From positions 124,001 to 188,000 of the forward strand of contig NZ_AUJY01000008.1 in NCBI RefSeq assembly GCF_000424465.1: DNA of 64,000 nt, read 5' to 3'. Under the pieces are notes generated by a model. The model saw only the letters and a program-made list of their open reading frames with translations, searched no databases and had not been told where the DNA came from. The stretch's first letter is position 1. Each line of letters starts with the position of its first letter. Shown one piece after another: positions 1 through 8,338 of the stretch. The translations under genes were made by a program, and so were the position numbers. Source of the stretch: Butyrivibrio hungatei NK4A153 (lineage in GTDB: Bacteria; Bacillota; Clostridia; Lachnospirales; Lachnospiraceae).

Positions 1-340
1 AGAGGCAGTGCAAAAAACAAGAATAAAATTGTGAAATGGGTGAGATGGCCTGCTCATTTCTCATGAAGTAAGAAAATAGGCAGTGCATTTTGAAGTGAAA
101 TGGATAGAAAAAGCAGGAAAACCACTGCTTATATGTAGCGAAATGATAAAATAAGCAGAATGGAGTGCCTGCCTATATTATTAAAGGATGAGATATGAGC
201 AGTCCGAGTGAAGGCTCACGTGGAAAAATAGCTCAAAATTCTCTGCCTAAAATATCTTAAATGATGTTCTAGGCAGAACCGGTGCAGGTAAAGTGGCTTT
301 TTATAGCCTGATAGCGACTGCCTATTTATGGCAAACTAAA
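1..340. repeat. Degenerate hairpin repeats, family A (cut by window start)
   Basis: No gene is supported in the first 360 bases. The stretch contains repeated AGGCAGTGC, AAGCAG and CTGCCTAT words arranged as inverted pairs, for example ATAAGCAG with CTGCCTAT near 151-178, and AAGCAG with CTGCTTAT near 109-132. This is the same theme as the clearer tandem hairpin arrays elsewhere in the window but more decayed. The array probably extends left of the window. Confidence 0.45.
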
Positions 341-361
341 GGAAATAGCAGAGAAACTAAG

Positions 362-934
362 ATGAATGCTTCAATAATTGAAAATGCAAAAAGTTACATA
401 GAGGAAATTTTCAGTAATAACGCGGATGGACATGACGCGGCGCATTCGATGCGGGTTTATGCAAATGCTATGAGACTGGCGGAGCGTTATCCCGGGTGTG
501 ATAGCGAGGTCGTGGCGCTTGCGGCTTTATTACATGATGTTGATGATCATAAGTTGTTTGATACGAAGGACAATGCTAATGCGAGAGCTTTTTTGACAAG
601 TAATGATCTTGAAGAAAAAGAGATTGAGCAGATCTGTGCTATTATCAACGGAGTTTCTTTTAGCATGAACAGGGGCCAAAGGCCGGAGAGCATTGAAGGG
701 CAGATAGTGCAAGATGCGGATAGGCTTGATGCGATTGGAGCAGTGGGAATTGCAAGAACATTTGCGTACGGCGGAAAAGTCGGAAGATCTTTGGATGATT
801 CAATTCAGCACTTTTATGACAAGCTCTTGCTGTTAAAGGATGAGATGAATACCGAAGAAGCAAAGAAAATGGCTCTTCATCGTCATGAGTACATCAAAGG
901 GTTTATTGAGGAGTTTAATACAGAAACTAAATAA
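362..934 (+). CDS. HD-domain phosphohydrolase (YedJ/YpgQ-like)
   Basis: A 190-residue cytoplasmic protein of the HD superfamily, metal-dependent phosphohydrolases. The metal ligands are visible as H28, H58-D59 (in LLHDVDDHK) and the downstream DADRLDAIGAVGIARTF segment, which is typical of the YedJ/YpgQ group. Members of that group have been described as nucleotide pyrophosphatases, but the substrate here is unknown. The ATG at 362 is chosen because the protein then starts right before the conserved helix; an upstream in-frame start at 293 would add 23 unconserved residues inside the repeat region. The next gene begins 28 bases downstream. Confidence 0.85.
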   Translation: MNASIIENAKSYIEEIFSNNADGHDAAHSMRVYANAMRLAERYPGCDSEVVALAALLHDVDDHKLFDTKDNANARAFLTSNDLEEKEIEQICAIINGVSFSMNRGQRPESIEGQIVQDADRLDAIGAVGIARTFAYGGKVGRSLDDSIQHFYDKLLLLKDEMNTEEAKKMALHRHEYIKGFIEEFNTETK

Positions 935-962
935 ATACATAATTGAAACGGAGAAATTAGAA

Positions 963-1733
963 ATGAACGAGATAAAAATAGATTGGAACAGCATGGCAAA
1001 GGCATATGAGGAGTTTAATAATGCAGAGGATTCTTATAGCTACTGCATTGAGTGGCCGTGCATTAAGGAAATGCTTCCTGATTTGAAGGGAAAGACAGTA
1101 GTGGATTTAGGCTGTGGTACGGGGATATTTACTTTTCTTTTGGAAAAGAGTGAGCCGGCGAAGATTGTAGGAATCGACCTTTCGGAAGAAATGCTTAAGA
1201 TTGCGGGAGAAAAAGCCGGCGCAAGCGGTTCAAAGGCTGAATTTGTGCAGCATGATGCAGCTACTTGCAAAGAGGTGATAGATGAGCCTGTCGACTTTAT
1301 TTTTTCATCGACAACAAGTCATTACATTGAGAATTTGAAGCAGCTGTTTGAGAATGTGGCAAAAAGCCTTAAAGAAGGCGGGGAATGTATCTTTTCCGTG
1401 ATCAATCCGGTATATTCGGCGATGTATCCTGTTGAGCATGAAGATGGTTCTTTTCCTGAGGACGAAGAGTGGAATGTCAGATATATGGACAAAGCGATGA
1501 GGGCTTACATCCAGCCGTGGCTTGAGTACAACGATGACTACGAGAATCATCTCAGCAAAAGTTATCATCATATTTTTTCGGACTATGTAAATGCCATAGT
1601 TGGTGCGGGACTAAAGATTGAGAAGGTGTGTGAGCCGATGGCGCCCGAAGAATGGAAGGAAACGCAGGCTTACAGATACGAGAGCTTTGTTGAAAATCCG
1701 GTGTATATGATCATCAAGATGAAGAAGGCGTAA
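963..1733 (+). CDS. Class I SAM-dependent methyltransferase
   Basis: A 256-residue protein with a Rossmann-fold methyltransferase domain. Motif I reads VVDLGCGTGIFTF, followed by VGIDLSEEML (the acidic residue that binds the ribose) and a DFIFSSTTSHYI motif IV region. The C-terminal part (about 160-256) is a lid rich in aromatic residues, as in small-molecule methyltransferases. The ATG at 963 sits after GAGAAATTAG. The longer frame from 885 would overlap the HD gene by 50 bases and adds a non-conserved leader, so it was not used. The substrate cannot be told from the sequence. Confidence 0.85.
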   Translation: MNEIKIDWNSMAKAYEEFNNAEDSYSYCIEWPCIKEMLPDLKGKTVVDLGCGTGIFTFLLEKSEPAKIVGIDLSEEMLKIAGEKAGASGSKAEFVQHDAATCKEVIDEPVDFIFSSTTSHYIENLKQLFENVAKSLKEGGECIFSVINPVYSAMYPVEHEDGSFPEDEEWNVRYMDKAMRAYIQPWLEYNDDYENHLSKSYHHIFSDYVNAIVGAGLKIEKVCEPMAPEEWKETQAYRYESFVENPVYMIIKMKKA

Positions 1734-1803
1734 AACATAAGGGGCCGGAATAGCTGATGAAAGGCGGAGCTGACATCAGCTTATATTAGGAGACATAAGA
1801 AAA

Positions 1804-2244
1804 ATGGACAAGAAAATAATTGATTTTTTGATAAAAGCGAAGCAGGCAACTTATGCTGGAAAAGGCGCGGAGACTACACCGTCCAGGGAAAAATCGCATG
1901 ATCTGATCTATAAAGATGGAAATTATATGTACTACGATACGTACCTTGGCGGCAATAAGTTTGCAGGCGAGGAGGCGCTTTGGAGTGATGGCGAGCCGTT
2001 TTGGAGCATGAACTATGTAGGAAGAGTTATCGGAGATGGTTTTAGTGGAGATTTTCTGAAGGAAGCTCTTTTGCACGTTCCCGAGGATAAGCCTTTCAGA
2101 GGCCCTGCTGATTACAGCAACGGTGACTATAATTACAAGTGCAGCGTAGACGGCGATTTTGAGTGGTTCAGCGGAAAAGAGATCATAAGCTATAAAGGTA
2201 AGAGTGTTTACGAATGCGTATTTCATGGCGGAGCGATTGAGTGA
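1804..2244 (+). CDS. DUF5680-type protein
   Basis: A 146-residue soluble protein that I recognise as the DUF5680 family from its pattern of FLIKAKQATYAGKGAE, SHDLIY, TYLGGNKFAGEEA, WSMNYVGRV and SGDFLKEAL. The family is small and aromatic-rich, and in some genomes it is fused to XRE DNA-binding domains; its activity is not known to me. The start is preceded by AGGAGACATAAGAAAA. The gene is followed directly by the family-B hairpin array. Confidence 0.75.
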   Translation: MDKKIIDFLIKAKQATYAGKGAETTPSREKSHDLIYKDGNYMYYDTYLGGNKFAGEEALWSDGEPFWSMNYVGRVIGDGFSGDFLKEALLHVPEDKPFRGPADYSNGDYNYKCSVDGDFEWFSGKEIISYKGKSVYECVFHGGAIE

Positions 2245-2255
2245 AGGGATTGATA

Positions 2256-2515
2256 TCGACTTCTACACGTAGAAGTATGAGGTGAGAGAATGGCTTTACG
2301 GACATAGAATCCTTAAAATCGATTTTTACACGTAGAAGTAAGCGAATGAGGGAATGGCTTTACGGACATAGAATCTTGAAAATCGATTTTTACACGTAGA
2401 AGTAAGCGAATGAGGGAATGGCTTTACGGACATAGAATCTAGAAAATCGATTTTTACACGTAGGAATAAGTGAATGTGAGAAAGATTTTACGGACATAAA
2501 GTTTGTAATTGAACA
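2256..2515. repeat. Tandem hairpin array, family B (4 units, about 64 bp)
   Basis: Four tandem units each contain TTTACGGACATAGAATC followed by GATTTTTACACGTAGAAG. The outer TACG and CGTA words, and the inner AATC and GATT words, can pair, giving an imperfect hairpin. The array ends with ACGGACATAAAGTTTGTAA, which also ends the array at 28190-28475, so the two arrays share a defined 3' terminus. It fills the 345-base gap between the DUF5680 gene and the VOC gene; no coding sequence is supported there. Confidence 0.85.
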
Positions 2516-2589
2516 TAAGTGACGTAGGTGAGGACAAGAGAGTCTATTTGGATTATGTGATGGGCTGACCATAGTTAAGGAGGTAGCAG

Positions 2590-2973
2590 ATGAAGATAGA
2601 GCATGTAGCGATGTACGTTAATGAGCTGGAGGTGGCAAGAGATTTCTTTGTTAAATATCTTGGCGGAACATCCAACGACGGTTATCATAATGAGAAAACA
2701 GATTTTAGATCGTACTTCATCTCTTTTGATGACGGGGCAAGACTTGAACTAATGAATAAGCCGGGCTTGAATGATATGGAAAAACCGCTTAATCGTACGG
2801 GCTTCATTCACATTGCCTTTTCTGTGGGTAGTAAAGAAAAGGTCGATGAGCTGACTGAAATGCTTAAAGCTGCCGGCTACGATGTTGTCAGTGGCCCACG
2901 CACTACTGGTGATGGCTACTATGAGAGTTGCATCGTGGGGATTGAAGGGAATCAGATTGAGATTACGGTCTGA
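2590..2973 (+). CDS. VOC-family (glyoxalase/dioxygenase superfamily) protein
   Basis: A 127-residue single-unit VOC protein with two beta-alpha-beta-beta-beta modules. It starts [20 protein letters not shown], and the candidate metal-site residues are the N-terminal His, a central Glu (ARLELMNKP), IHIAFSVG in the second module, and a C-terminal Glu (NQIEITV). This layout matches small glyoxalase-like enzymes and antibiotic-binding relatives; the substrate is unknown. A good site, AAGGAGGTAGCAG, precedes the ATG. The downstream gene starts 15 bases after its stop, so the two are probably co-transcribed. Confidence 0.85.
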   Translation: MKIEHVAMYVNELEVARDFFVKYLGGTSNDGYHNEKTDFRSYFISFDDGARLELMNKPGLNDMEKPLNRTGFIHIAFSVGSKEKVDELTEMLKAAGYDVVSGPRTTGDGYYESCIVGIEGNQIEITV

Positions 2974-2987
2974 CAGGAGGGACGCAT

Positions 2988-3464
2988 ATGTTCAGAAAAA
3001 TGAGAAGATTTAATCAGCAGATAACTGATGAAGAGTGCATAGAAGTTCTCAAGAATACCAAGAGAGGTGTGCTTTCGCTTATAGGCGACGACGGATATCC
3101 TTATGGAGTGCCGCTTGTGCACTGGTATTGCGAAGAGGACGGTAAGATTTATTTTCACGGGGCAAAAGACGGACACAAGAATGATGCAATCAAGTCTTGT
3201 GACAAGGCTTGCTATACCGTTCACGATGAAGGCTACCGCGAAGAGGGCGAGTGGGCGCTGAACTTTAAGAGCGTTATCACTTTCGGAAGGATAAGCTTTG
3301 TGGAAGATGAAGAGAAGGCAAAAAAGATTTGCATTGCTATGGTAAAAAAATTCACGGACGATGAGGAGTTTCTTGCAAAAGAGCTCAAGTTCTTTTTCCC
3401 GCGAGTGCAGTGCTTTGAATTTACGCCGGAGCACATGACGGGAAAGAGAGTCAAAGAAGAATGA
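2988..3464 (+). CDS. Pyridoxamine 5'-phosphate oxidase-like (NimA-type) flavoprotein
   Basis: A 158-residue split-barrel protein. RGVLSLIGDDGYPYGVPL and KIYFHGAKDGHKNDAI are characteristic of the NimA/PNPOx-like FMN-binding family, whose members include nitroimidazole reductases. GEWALNFKSVITFGR is the third conserved segment. The start follows CAGGAGGGACGCAT. Its stop codon overlaps the ATG of the following methyltransferase by 4 bp (ATGA), indicating translational coupling. The family assignment is firm; a drug-resistance role is not shown by sequence. Confidence 0.85.
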   Translation: MFRKMRRFNQQITDEECIEVLKNTKRGVLSLIGDDGYPYGVPLVHWYCEEDGKIYFHGAKDGHKNDAIKSCDKACYTVHDEGYREEGEWALNFKSVITFGRISFVEDEEKAKKICIAMVKKFTDDEEFLAKELKFFFPRVQCFEFTPEHMTGKRVKEE

Positions 3465-4099
3465 AAAATCCATGGGAAGAGATTGGGCTGGACGACTACG
3501 AGAATCATATGAAGCTTGATTCCGTAAAGCAGCTTCAGACGCTTAATTCGATGATGAAGGCGCAGTTTGACGAGTATCCCGTGACTACAGCGATGGTTCT
3601 TGGCGTTGCGGGCGGAAACGGTCTGGAGCATGTGTATGGTGGCAAGTACAGCACTGTTTACGGCGTTGATATAAATGAGAAATATCTTGATGCTGTGGCG
3701 GCAAGATTTGCAGGAATGACGGATTCGGGAGTGCTTAAGCTACTTAAGGCTGATCTTATTTCTGAACCTGAGAAGTTGCCGCAGGCAGAGCTCTTGATAG
3801 CAAATCTGTTGATCGAGTACATCGGCTATGATGCTTTTGCAAAGGTGGTTTCCGCGGTGAATCCGCGCTTTGTATCTTGCGTTATCCAGATCAATGAGGA
3901 TGTCTGCAACTGGGTTTCCGATTCGCCTTACATTCATTCTTTTGACAAGCTTGAAGAGGTTCATCATCAGATGGAGGAGAATGAGCTTGTTGCTACAATG
4001 AATGCGGTTGGATATTCTGAGAAAGCGAAGATGAAAGAACGCCTTCCGAACGGAAAGGCACTTGTACGAATAGACTTTGAGAATGAAGTGCTTAACTGA
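3461..4099 (+). CDS. Class I SAM-dependent methyltransferase, small
   Basis: A 212-residue protein with a methyltransferase-like Rossmann segment: MVLGVAGGNGLEHV (motif I), YGVDINEKYLDAV with the ribose-binding Asp, and LLIANLLIEYIGY in the motif IV position. It overlaps the NimA-type gene by 4 bp and is presumably coupled to it. Motif I has AGGNG rather than the usual GCGTG, so it is a divergent member. The substrate is unknown. Confidence 0.75.
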   Translation: MKNPWEEIGLDDYENHMKLDSVKQLQTLNSMMKAQFDEYPVTTAMVLGVAGGNGLEHVYGGKYSTVYGVDINEKYLDAVAARFAGMTDSGVLKLLKADLISEPEKLPQAELLIANLLIEYIGYDAFAKVVSAVNPRFVSCVIQINEDVCNWVSDSPYIHSFDKLEEVHHQMEENELVATMNAVGYSEKAKMKERLPNGKALVRIDFENEVLN

Positions 4100-4117
4100 C
4101 ATGCCAAGGAGGTGTAC

Positions 4118-4195
4118 ATGAACAGTATTACCTACAGAGGATTAACGGAAAAAGACCGTAGGAACGAGCGCAATTTCATGCAGTATAAGTTGTAA
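4118..4195 (+). pseudogene. GNAT acetyltransferase remnant with the middle deleted
   Basis: A 25-codon frame behind a strong site (CCAAGGAGGTGTAC). It starts MNSITYRGLTEKD, like the N-terminus of the GNAT gene at 11639, which has Y-K-K-L-T-E-T-D in the same place. It ends NFMQYKL, identical to the last seven residues of that gene. The roughly 125 residues between are missing. It is best read as a GNAT gene reduced by an internal deletion that kept both ends in frame. A functional micropeptide is possible but unlikely. Confidence 0.65.
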
Positions 4196-4229
4196 TCAAA
4201 ATGTTTAGTAAATAAAAAGGTAAAATTCA

Positions 4230-4895
4230 ATGGCTTTACAAATGACTCACTTAGCAGTTGCCTTCAAGGTTGCAGAGATTTTGAGAATAGAGGATAACAG
4301 GGCGGAATATATTCTTGGATCCGTTGCGCCTGATTCTGTCTGGTTTTCGGATGCATATCTTGAGAAAAAAATTCATTCCCACAGTTTTGAAAACTGCGGA
4401 CCATGGGGCGATACGCAGTATTATGATAACTGGCTCCTGAACATAGAAGCCTTTTGGAAAAAGTACGTTGTAAGTGAGAAGGACGCGCAGACGAGAGCTT
4501 TTTTGACCGGAATGTGCGTGCACAATCTGACTGACTATTGGTACGACCTTATGGTCTGGAGTGCGCTTAAAAGAAAGATGATTCCGCCGATGACATTAGA
4601 TGAGTTTAAGGAAAAGTATTATCCTGAGGCGCAGTGTTTGGATAAATGGCTCTTTAAGAATTTTTACGGGTCAAAAGAGATTTTGAAGCTGCTTCGGGAG
4701 TCGAAGGAAACAGACTTTGAAGACTTCGTTACGGCTGATAATCAGGTTGCGATGAAGAGGCATCTTATTGAGAAGCAGTTCAATATTGAAGAAATTGTCG
4801 ATGTGTCTTCGAATGAAATGTTTGCGGTTAGTATGTTGAGCAGCTTCATTGATGAAGCGACAGAGAAGATATGTGAGCAGATACGAAATTATTAA
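4230..4895 (+). CDS. Zinc-dependent phospholipase C/D-like family protein
   Basis: A 221-residue protein resembling the zinc-dependent phospholipase C-like family. The pattern is an early His in MTHLAVAFKV, GSVAPDSVWFSD, HSHSFENCG, FLTGMCVHNLTDYWYD and helical segments after that, supplying His and Asp ligands for a zinc cluster. There is no signal peptide, so it is probably cytoplasmic. Its substrate is not deducible. The upstream spacer AAAAAGGTAAAATTCA supplies the ribosome site. Confidence 0.65.
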   Translation: MALQMTHLAVAFKVAEILRIEDNRAEYILGSVAPDSVWFSDAYLEKKIHSHSFENCGPWGDTQYYDNWLLNIEAFWKKYVVSEKDAQTRAFLTGMCVHNLTDYWYDLMVWSALKRKMIPPMTLDEFKEKYYPEAQCLDKWLFKNFYGSKEILKLLRESKETDFEDFVTADNQVAMKRHLIEKQFNIEEIVDVSSNEMFAVSMLSSFIDEATEKICEQIRNY

Positions 4896-5032
4896 AGCGA
4901 ACTGCGATATTCTTCATGTGATAATTTGAAACAGTGAATATATTGAATGCGTTTAAAGATTGGAAAACGCCGATTAGATCATTGTTTTCATAGATGTTGT
5001 GATAAAGCATAATTGATAATGAGGTTTTCAAA

Positions 5033-5632
5033 ATGAAATTTTATGTAGATTTTGATGACTGTCTGTGCGAGACGGCAAAGGCGTTTACAGTGATTGCAAA
5101 AAGGTTTTTCGGAAAAGATGTTCCGTATGAGAAGGTACGTTTTTTTAACTTGCAACAGTCTTTTGAACTTACCGATGATGAGTACGAAAAGCTGATGCTT
5201 GAGGGGCATCGCACGGAGGAGCTTCTTTCCTATGATGAAACTCCGGGGGCTTCTAAAGTGCTTAATGAACTTATCGACAAGGGGCATGAGGTCTTTGTTA
5301 TAACGGGGCGTCCGTCGAGTTCCTATGAGGCGTCAAGGAGATGGCTTGATGAGCATGGTCTGGAGCGTGCGACGCTTTATTGCCTGAACAAATACGGCAG
5401 GGACTCTTTTATCAAGAACAGCAATTTCAATCTGGAGCTTGAGGATTACTATAAGATGAGCTTTGACTATGCGATTGAGGACTCGCCGATGGCATTCAGG
5501 TTTTTTGACCATATGCCTGAGCTTAAGGTTCTTGTCATCGACAGGCCGTGGAATCACGAGTGTGAGCTACCGGGCGAGAACTACACAAGATGTTTTGACT
5601 GGGAGCAGATAAGGCGTGAGATTGGAGGATAA
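5033..5632 (+). CDS. HAD-family 5'-nucleotidase-like phosphatase
   Basis: A 199-residue HAD hydrolase. Motif I is FYVDFDDCLCET (nucleophile Asp and general acid Asp), motif II is VFVITGRPSS and motif IV is DYAIEDSPMAF. The helical cap between motifs I and II and the overall size fit the cytosolic deoxyribonucleotidase-like/YqfW group. The start is preceded by ATAATGAGG. It ends 3 bases before the next HAD gene, so two HAD phosphatases are probably co-expressed. Confidence 0.8.
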   Translation: MKFYVDFDDCLCETAKAFTVIAKRFFGKDVPYEKVRFFNLQQSFELTDDEYEKLMLEGHRTEELLSYDETPGASKVLNELIDKGHEVFVITGRPSSSYEASRRWLDEHGLERATLYCLNKYGRDSFIKNSNFNLELEDYYKMSFDYAIEDSPMAFRFFDHMPELKVLVIDRPWNHECELPGENYTRCFDWEQIRREIGG

Positions 5633-5635
5633 TTA

Positions 5636-6460
5636 TTGAGAACATTATACGTTTCAGATCTTGACGGAACTTTGCTGCAGAGCAATGAGCAGATGTCAGA
5701 ATATACTAACAATACGATAAATACGCTTGTGAGCAAGGGAATGCTCTTTTCCTATGCAACGGCACGTTCCCTGATAACGGCCAAAAAAGTCACTAAAGGG
5801 CTTAACGCAAAGATACCGCTGATTGTTTATAACGGTGCTTTTATCATTGATAACGTCACAGAGGAAGTGCTTCGGGCAAATTACTTTGATGAGAGTGTGA
5901 ATGATGTTTTGGAGAATCTTTTTTCACATGATATATATCCGATCGTGTATGGGATTGTTGATGGAAAAGAGAAGTTTTCTTTTGTCCCCGGGTTATGTAC
6001 GAAGGGAATGAACACATTCATAAATTCCCGCAAAGGTGACATTAGGACTAATCCGATCGATGATTATAGAGACTTGAAAAAAGGAAATATCTTTTACATT
6101 TCATGCATCGATGAGACGGAGAAGCTTGCGCCGATGTATGAGGCGTACAAGCGGGATTATCACTGCGTTTTTCAAAAAGATATTTATACGGGCGATCAGT
6201 GGCTTGAGATTTTGCCCAAGGCTGCGTCAAAGGCAAATGCCGTCAGGCAGCTGCGTGAGATGATCGGCTGCGATAAAGTTGTGGCTTTTGGCGACGGCAA
6301 AAATGACATAAGCCTTTTTCAAGCCGCCGACGAAGGCTATGCGGTCAGCAATGCGCATGAGGATTTGAAGAAAGTTGCTACGGGCGTCATTCTTTCCAAC
6401 AATGAGGACGGAGTGGCGAAGTGGCTTGAGAATGAAGTGGACTCTTTGGGACGGGGTTAG
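5636..6460 (+). CDS. Cof-type HAD-IIB sugar-phosphatase-like hydrolase
   Basis: A 274-residue HAD-IIB phosphatase. Motif I is YVSDLDGTLLQ, motif II lies in FSYATARSL, and motif IV is VVAFGDGKNDISLFQAA, the standard Cof signature. Such enzymes dephosphorylate sugar phosphates, pyridoxal phosphate or similar. The TTG at 5636 is chosen because it lies 8 bases after GGAGG and the conserved motif starts at once. The last residues, DSLGRG and the stop, are encoded by a dispersed GGGACGGGG repeat, suggesting that the repeat replaced the original end of the gene. Confidence 0.85.
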   Translation: MRTLYVSDLDGTLLQSNEQMSEYTNNTINTLVSKGMLFSYATARSLITAKKVTKGLNAKIPLIVYNGAFIIDNVTEEVLRANYFDESVNDVLENLFSHDIYPIVYGIVDGKEKFSFVPGLCTKGMNTFINSRKGDIRTNPIDDYRDLKKGNIFYISCIDETEKLAPMYEAYKRDYHCVFQKDIYTGDQWLEILPKAASKANAVRQLREMIGCDKVVAFGDGKNDISLFQAADEGYAVSNAHEDLKKVATGVILSNNEDGVAKWLENEVDSLGRG

Positions 6461-6472
6461 TGGTCCATTTTA
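6439..6472 (-). repeat. GTCCC/GGGAC dispersed repeat, copy 1
   Basis: This copy contains GGGACGGGGTTAGTGGTCC. Read on the minus strand it matches the copies at 38933, 44232 and 45622 (TGGACCAC, CCCCGTCCC). It overlaps the last codons and stop of the Cof-type phosphatase gene. A fainter copy (ACTCCTTGGGACGG) lies at 7603-7616 in the end of the next hydrolase gene. Confidence 0.7.
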
Positions 6473-6496
6473 GAGAATCTATATTTGGGAGAGACT

Positions 6497-6771
6497 ATGA
6501 GACAACTGGTAAAGCCGCGCCGATTGAAGCCGGGGGATACGATAGCAACGATCAGCCCTTGCAACGGTTGGGCCGGAGATGAAGGCATAAAATGGAAATC
6601 CGAGTCATACGGCAGATCGTTTCCGGAAAGCATTTTTGCCAAATTCCTATAATGTATGGACTTAACTTTGGTCATTCTTCACCGATGTTCATTTTACCTT
6701 ACGGGGCGCGGGCGGAGATTGATTGCGAAAAGAAGACATTTTCTGTTTTGGAGAGCGGAGTTACAGAGTGA
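6497..6771 (+). pseudogene. LD-carboxypeptidase (peptidase S66) remnant
   Basis: The first 33 codons read MRQLVKPRRLKPGDTIATIS, the classic N-terminus of S66 LD-carboxypeptidase/MccF-type proteins. The last 40 codons, in another frame, read MYGLNFGHSSPMFILPYG and then AEIDCEKKTFSVLESG, the classic C-terminus. Roughly 230 residues between them are missing and the frames differ. The gene was therefore inactivated by an internal deletion that left both ends. A weak site, GGGAGAGACT, still precedes the start. Confidence 0.8.
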
Positions 6772-6815
6772 GATGAGGGGCTGAAATGCCATATTGGGAC
6801 GATTGAGGAGAACTG

Positions 6816-7637
6816 ATGGAGCATAAGACAATTAACGGAGCCGGCGGAGTAGTACATTACTGGATTTCGCGGCCCAAAGAGACATCTAAGGGAGCTATAG
6901 TTTTTACTCACGGAGTTACTGCGGATCACACAATGTTTGAGAAGCAGCTTGAGTTTTTTGATAAGGAATATACTGTGATTACGTGGGATGTGCCGCTTCA
7001 TGGGCTGTCCGTAGATTACAGAGATTTCTCTTTTACAAATACAGCAAAGGATCTTAATGACATATTGGAGCAGGAGGCCGTGGAATCCGCGGCTCTGGTA
7101 GGCATGTCGCTTGGTGGATATCCGTCGCAGATGTTTGCTCATATGTATCCTGAAAAAGTGCAATGTTTCGTAGCACTTGATACTACACCTTTTGGAAAAA
7201 GATATTATTCTAAGTTTGATATGTGGTGCCTTTCGAAGGTTAAGCCGATGGCCGGGCTGTTCACTGATAAAGCGCTTCGAAAGAGCATGGCGAGATCGAT
7301 ATCGCTGACGGATTATTCATATAATAAAATGTTGGAAATTCTTGCGCCTATGACAAAAGCGCAGATTATCGCGCAGATGGACGTTGCGTATGGGAAGTTT
7401 GCGCAGGAAAACAGAGATATTGAGCTTAAGTGTCCTGTACTTATTTTGCTTGGAGATAAGGACAGAACAGGGAAAGTTATGCAGTATTGCAAAGCCTGGG
7501 CTGAGAATACAGGTTATCCGCTTCATATCATTGAGAATGCGTCGCATTTTTCAAACGGAGACAACGCGGAGCAAGTAAATAAGGAGATTGCAGAGTTTTT
7601 GGACTCCTTGGGACGGAAGGGTGAGCATGAAGATTAG
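6816..7637 (+). CDS. Alpha/beta hydrolase
   Basis: A 273-residue cytoplasmic alpha/beta-hydrolase. It has an oxyanion segment VFTHGVTADHTMF, the nucleophile elbow GMSLGGYPSQ (Ser), an acid in VLILLGDKDRTGK and a terminal His in IENASHFSNGD. These form a complete catalytic triad. The substrate is unknown. GAGGAGAACTG precedes the ATG. The C-terminus (LDSLGRK) resembles the end of the Cof-type phosphatase because a degraded GTCCC repeat lies here. The next gene starts inside its last codons. Confidence 0.85.
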   Translation: MEHKTINGAGGVVHYWISRPKETSKGAIVFTHGVTADHTMFEKQLEFFDKEYTVITWDVPLHGLSVDYRDFSFTNTAKDLNDILEQEAVESAALVGMSLGGYPSQMFAHMYPEKVQCFVALDTTPFGKRYYSKFDMWCLSKVKPMAGLFTDKALRKSMARSISLTDYSYNKMLEILAPMTKAQIIAQMDVAYGKFAQENRDIELKCPVLILLGDKDRTGKVMQYCKAWAENTGYPLHIIENASHFSNGDNAEQVNKEIAEFLDSLGRKGEHED

Positions 7638-8322
7638 AATTTTACAAGGCGTTGAGGAGGCGAAAAAAGCAAGAGGCACAGCAGTTGTAATTGATGTGTT
7701 TAGGGCTTTTTCGCTTGAGTGTTATCTCTTTGCTTCGGGGGCTGAAAGAATATTTCCCGTAGGCGCGGTTGAGACGGCAAGACAGCTTAAGGATGTACAT
7801 CCTGAGTACACTTTGATAGGAGAGAGACATGGAAGAATAATTCCCGGATTCGATATGGGTAATTCGCCTGCACAGATGGTTATTAGCATGATTAAAGACA
7901 AGACCATTGTTCATACCACAAGTGCCGGAACTCAGGGAATTGTTGCAGCGTCAATCGGTGCTGATGAGGTACTTACCGGAAGTCTTGTTAATGCAAGACC
8001 GGTTGCAGATTACATTATTAAAAAGAATCCGGATGAAGTATCTATTATTTGCATGGGAGTTAGGGGCGTTGAAGCTTCACCCGAGGATACGCTTTGCGGT
8101 GAGTATATAAAAGCTATGCTGACAGGTGAGAATATCAATATGGAAGAAGGGATTAAAGCTATCAGAAACCATAAAGAAGGAATGAAGTTTTTTGATCCGG
8201 AATTACAGGACGTTTTTCCTGCGAGGGATTTTGAAATGTGCACGGATGTCGACCGGTTCGATATGGTGCTGAAAGCCGTTAAGATTGATGATGATGTGTA
8301 TGAGACGGTAGTTGCAGAGTGA
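7627..8322 (+). CDS. 2-phosphosulfolactate phosphatase family protein (ComB-like)
   Basis: A 231-residue protein of the ComB family, with VVIDVFRAFS near the start, FDMGNSPAQM, TTSAGTQGI and EDTLCGEYI. In archaea ComB dephosphorylates 2-phosphosulfolactate for coenzyme M synthesis. Bacterial homologues occur widely without that pathway, so the substrate here is open. The ATG at 7627 overlaps the alpha/beta-hydrolase stop by 11 bp and follows GGAAGGGTGAGC. Starting at 7588 would only add residues read from the previous gene. Confidence 0.8.
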   Translation: MKIRILQGVEEAKKARGTAVVIDVFRAFSLECYLFASGAERIFPVGAVETARQLKDVHPEYTLIGERHGRIIPGFDMGNSPAQMVISMIKDKTIVHTTSAGTQGIVAASIGADEVLTGSLVNARPVADYIIKKNPDEVSIICMGVRGVEASPEDTLCGEYIKAMLTGENINMEEGIKAIRNHKEGMKFFDPELQDVFPARDFEMCTDVDRFDMVLKAVKIDDDVYETVVAE

Positions 8323-8338
8323 CGGAGTAAGGGAATCT

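Noticed and set aside
2988-3464. Calling the PNPOx-like gene a nitroimidazole resistance gene
   Set aside because: Family likeness to NimA is clear, but the sequence alone cannot show resistance; only the flavoprotein family is reported.
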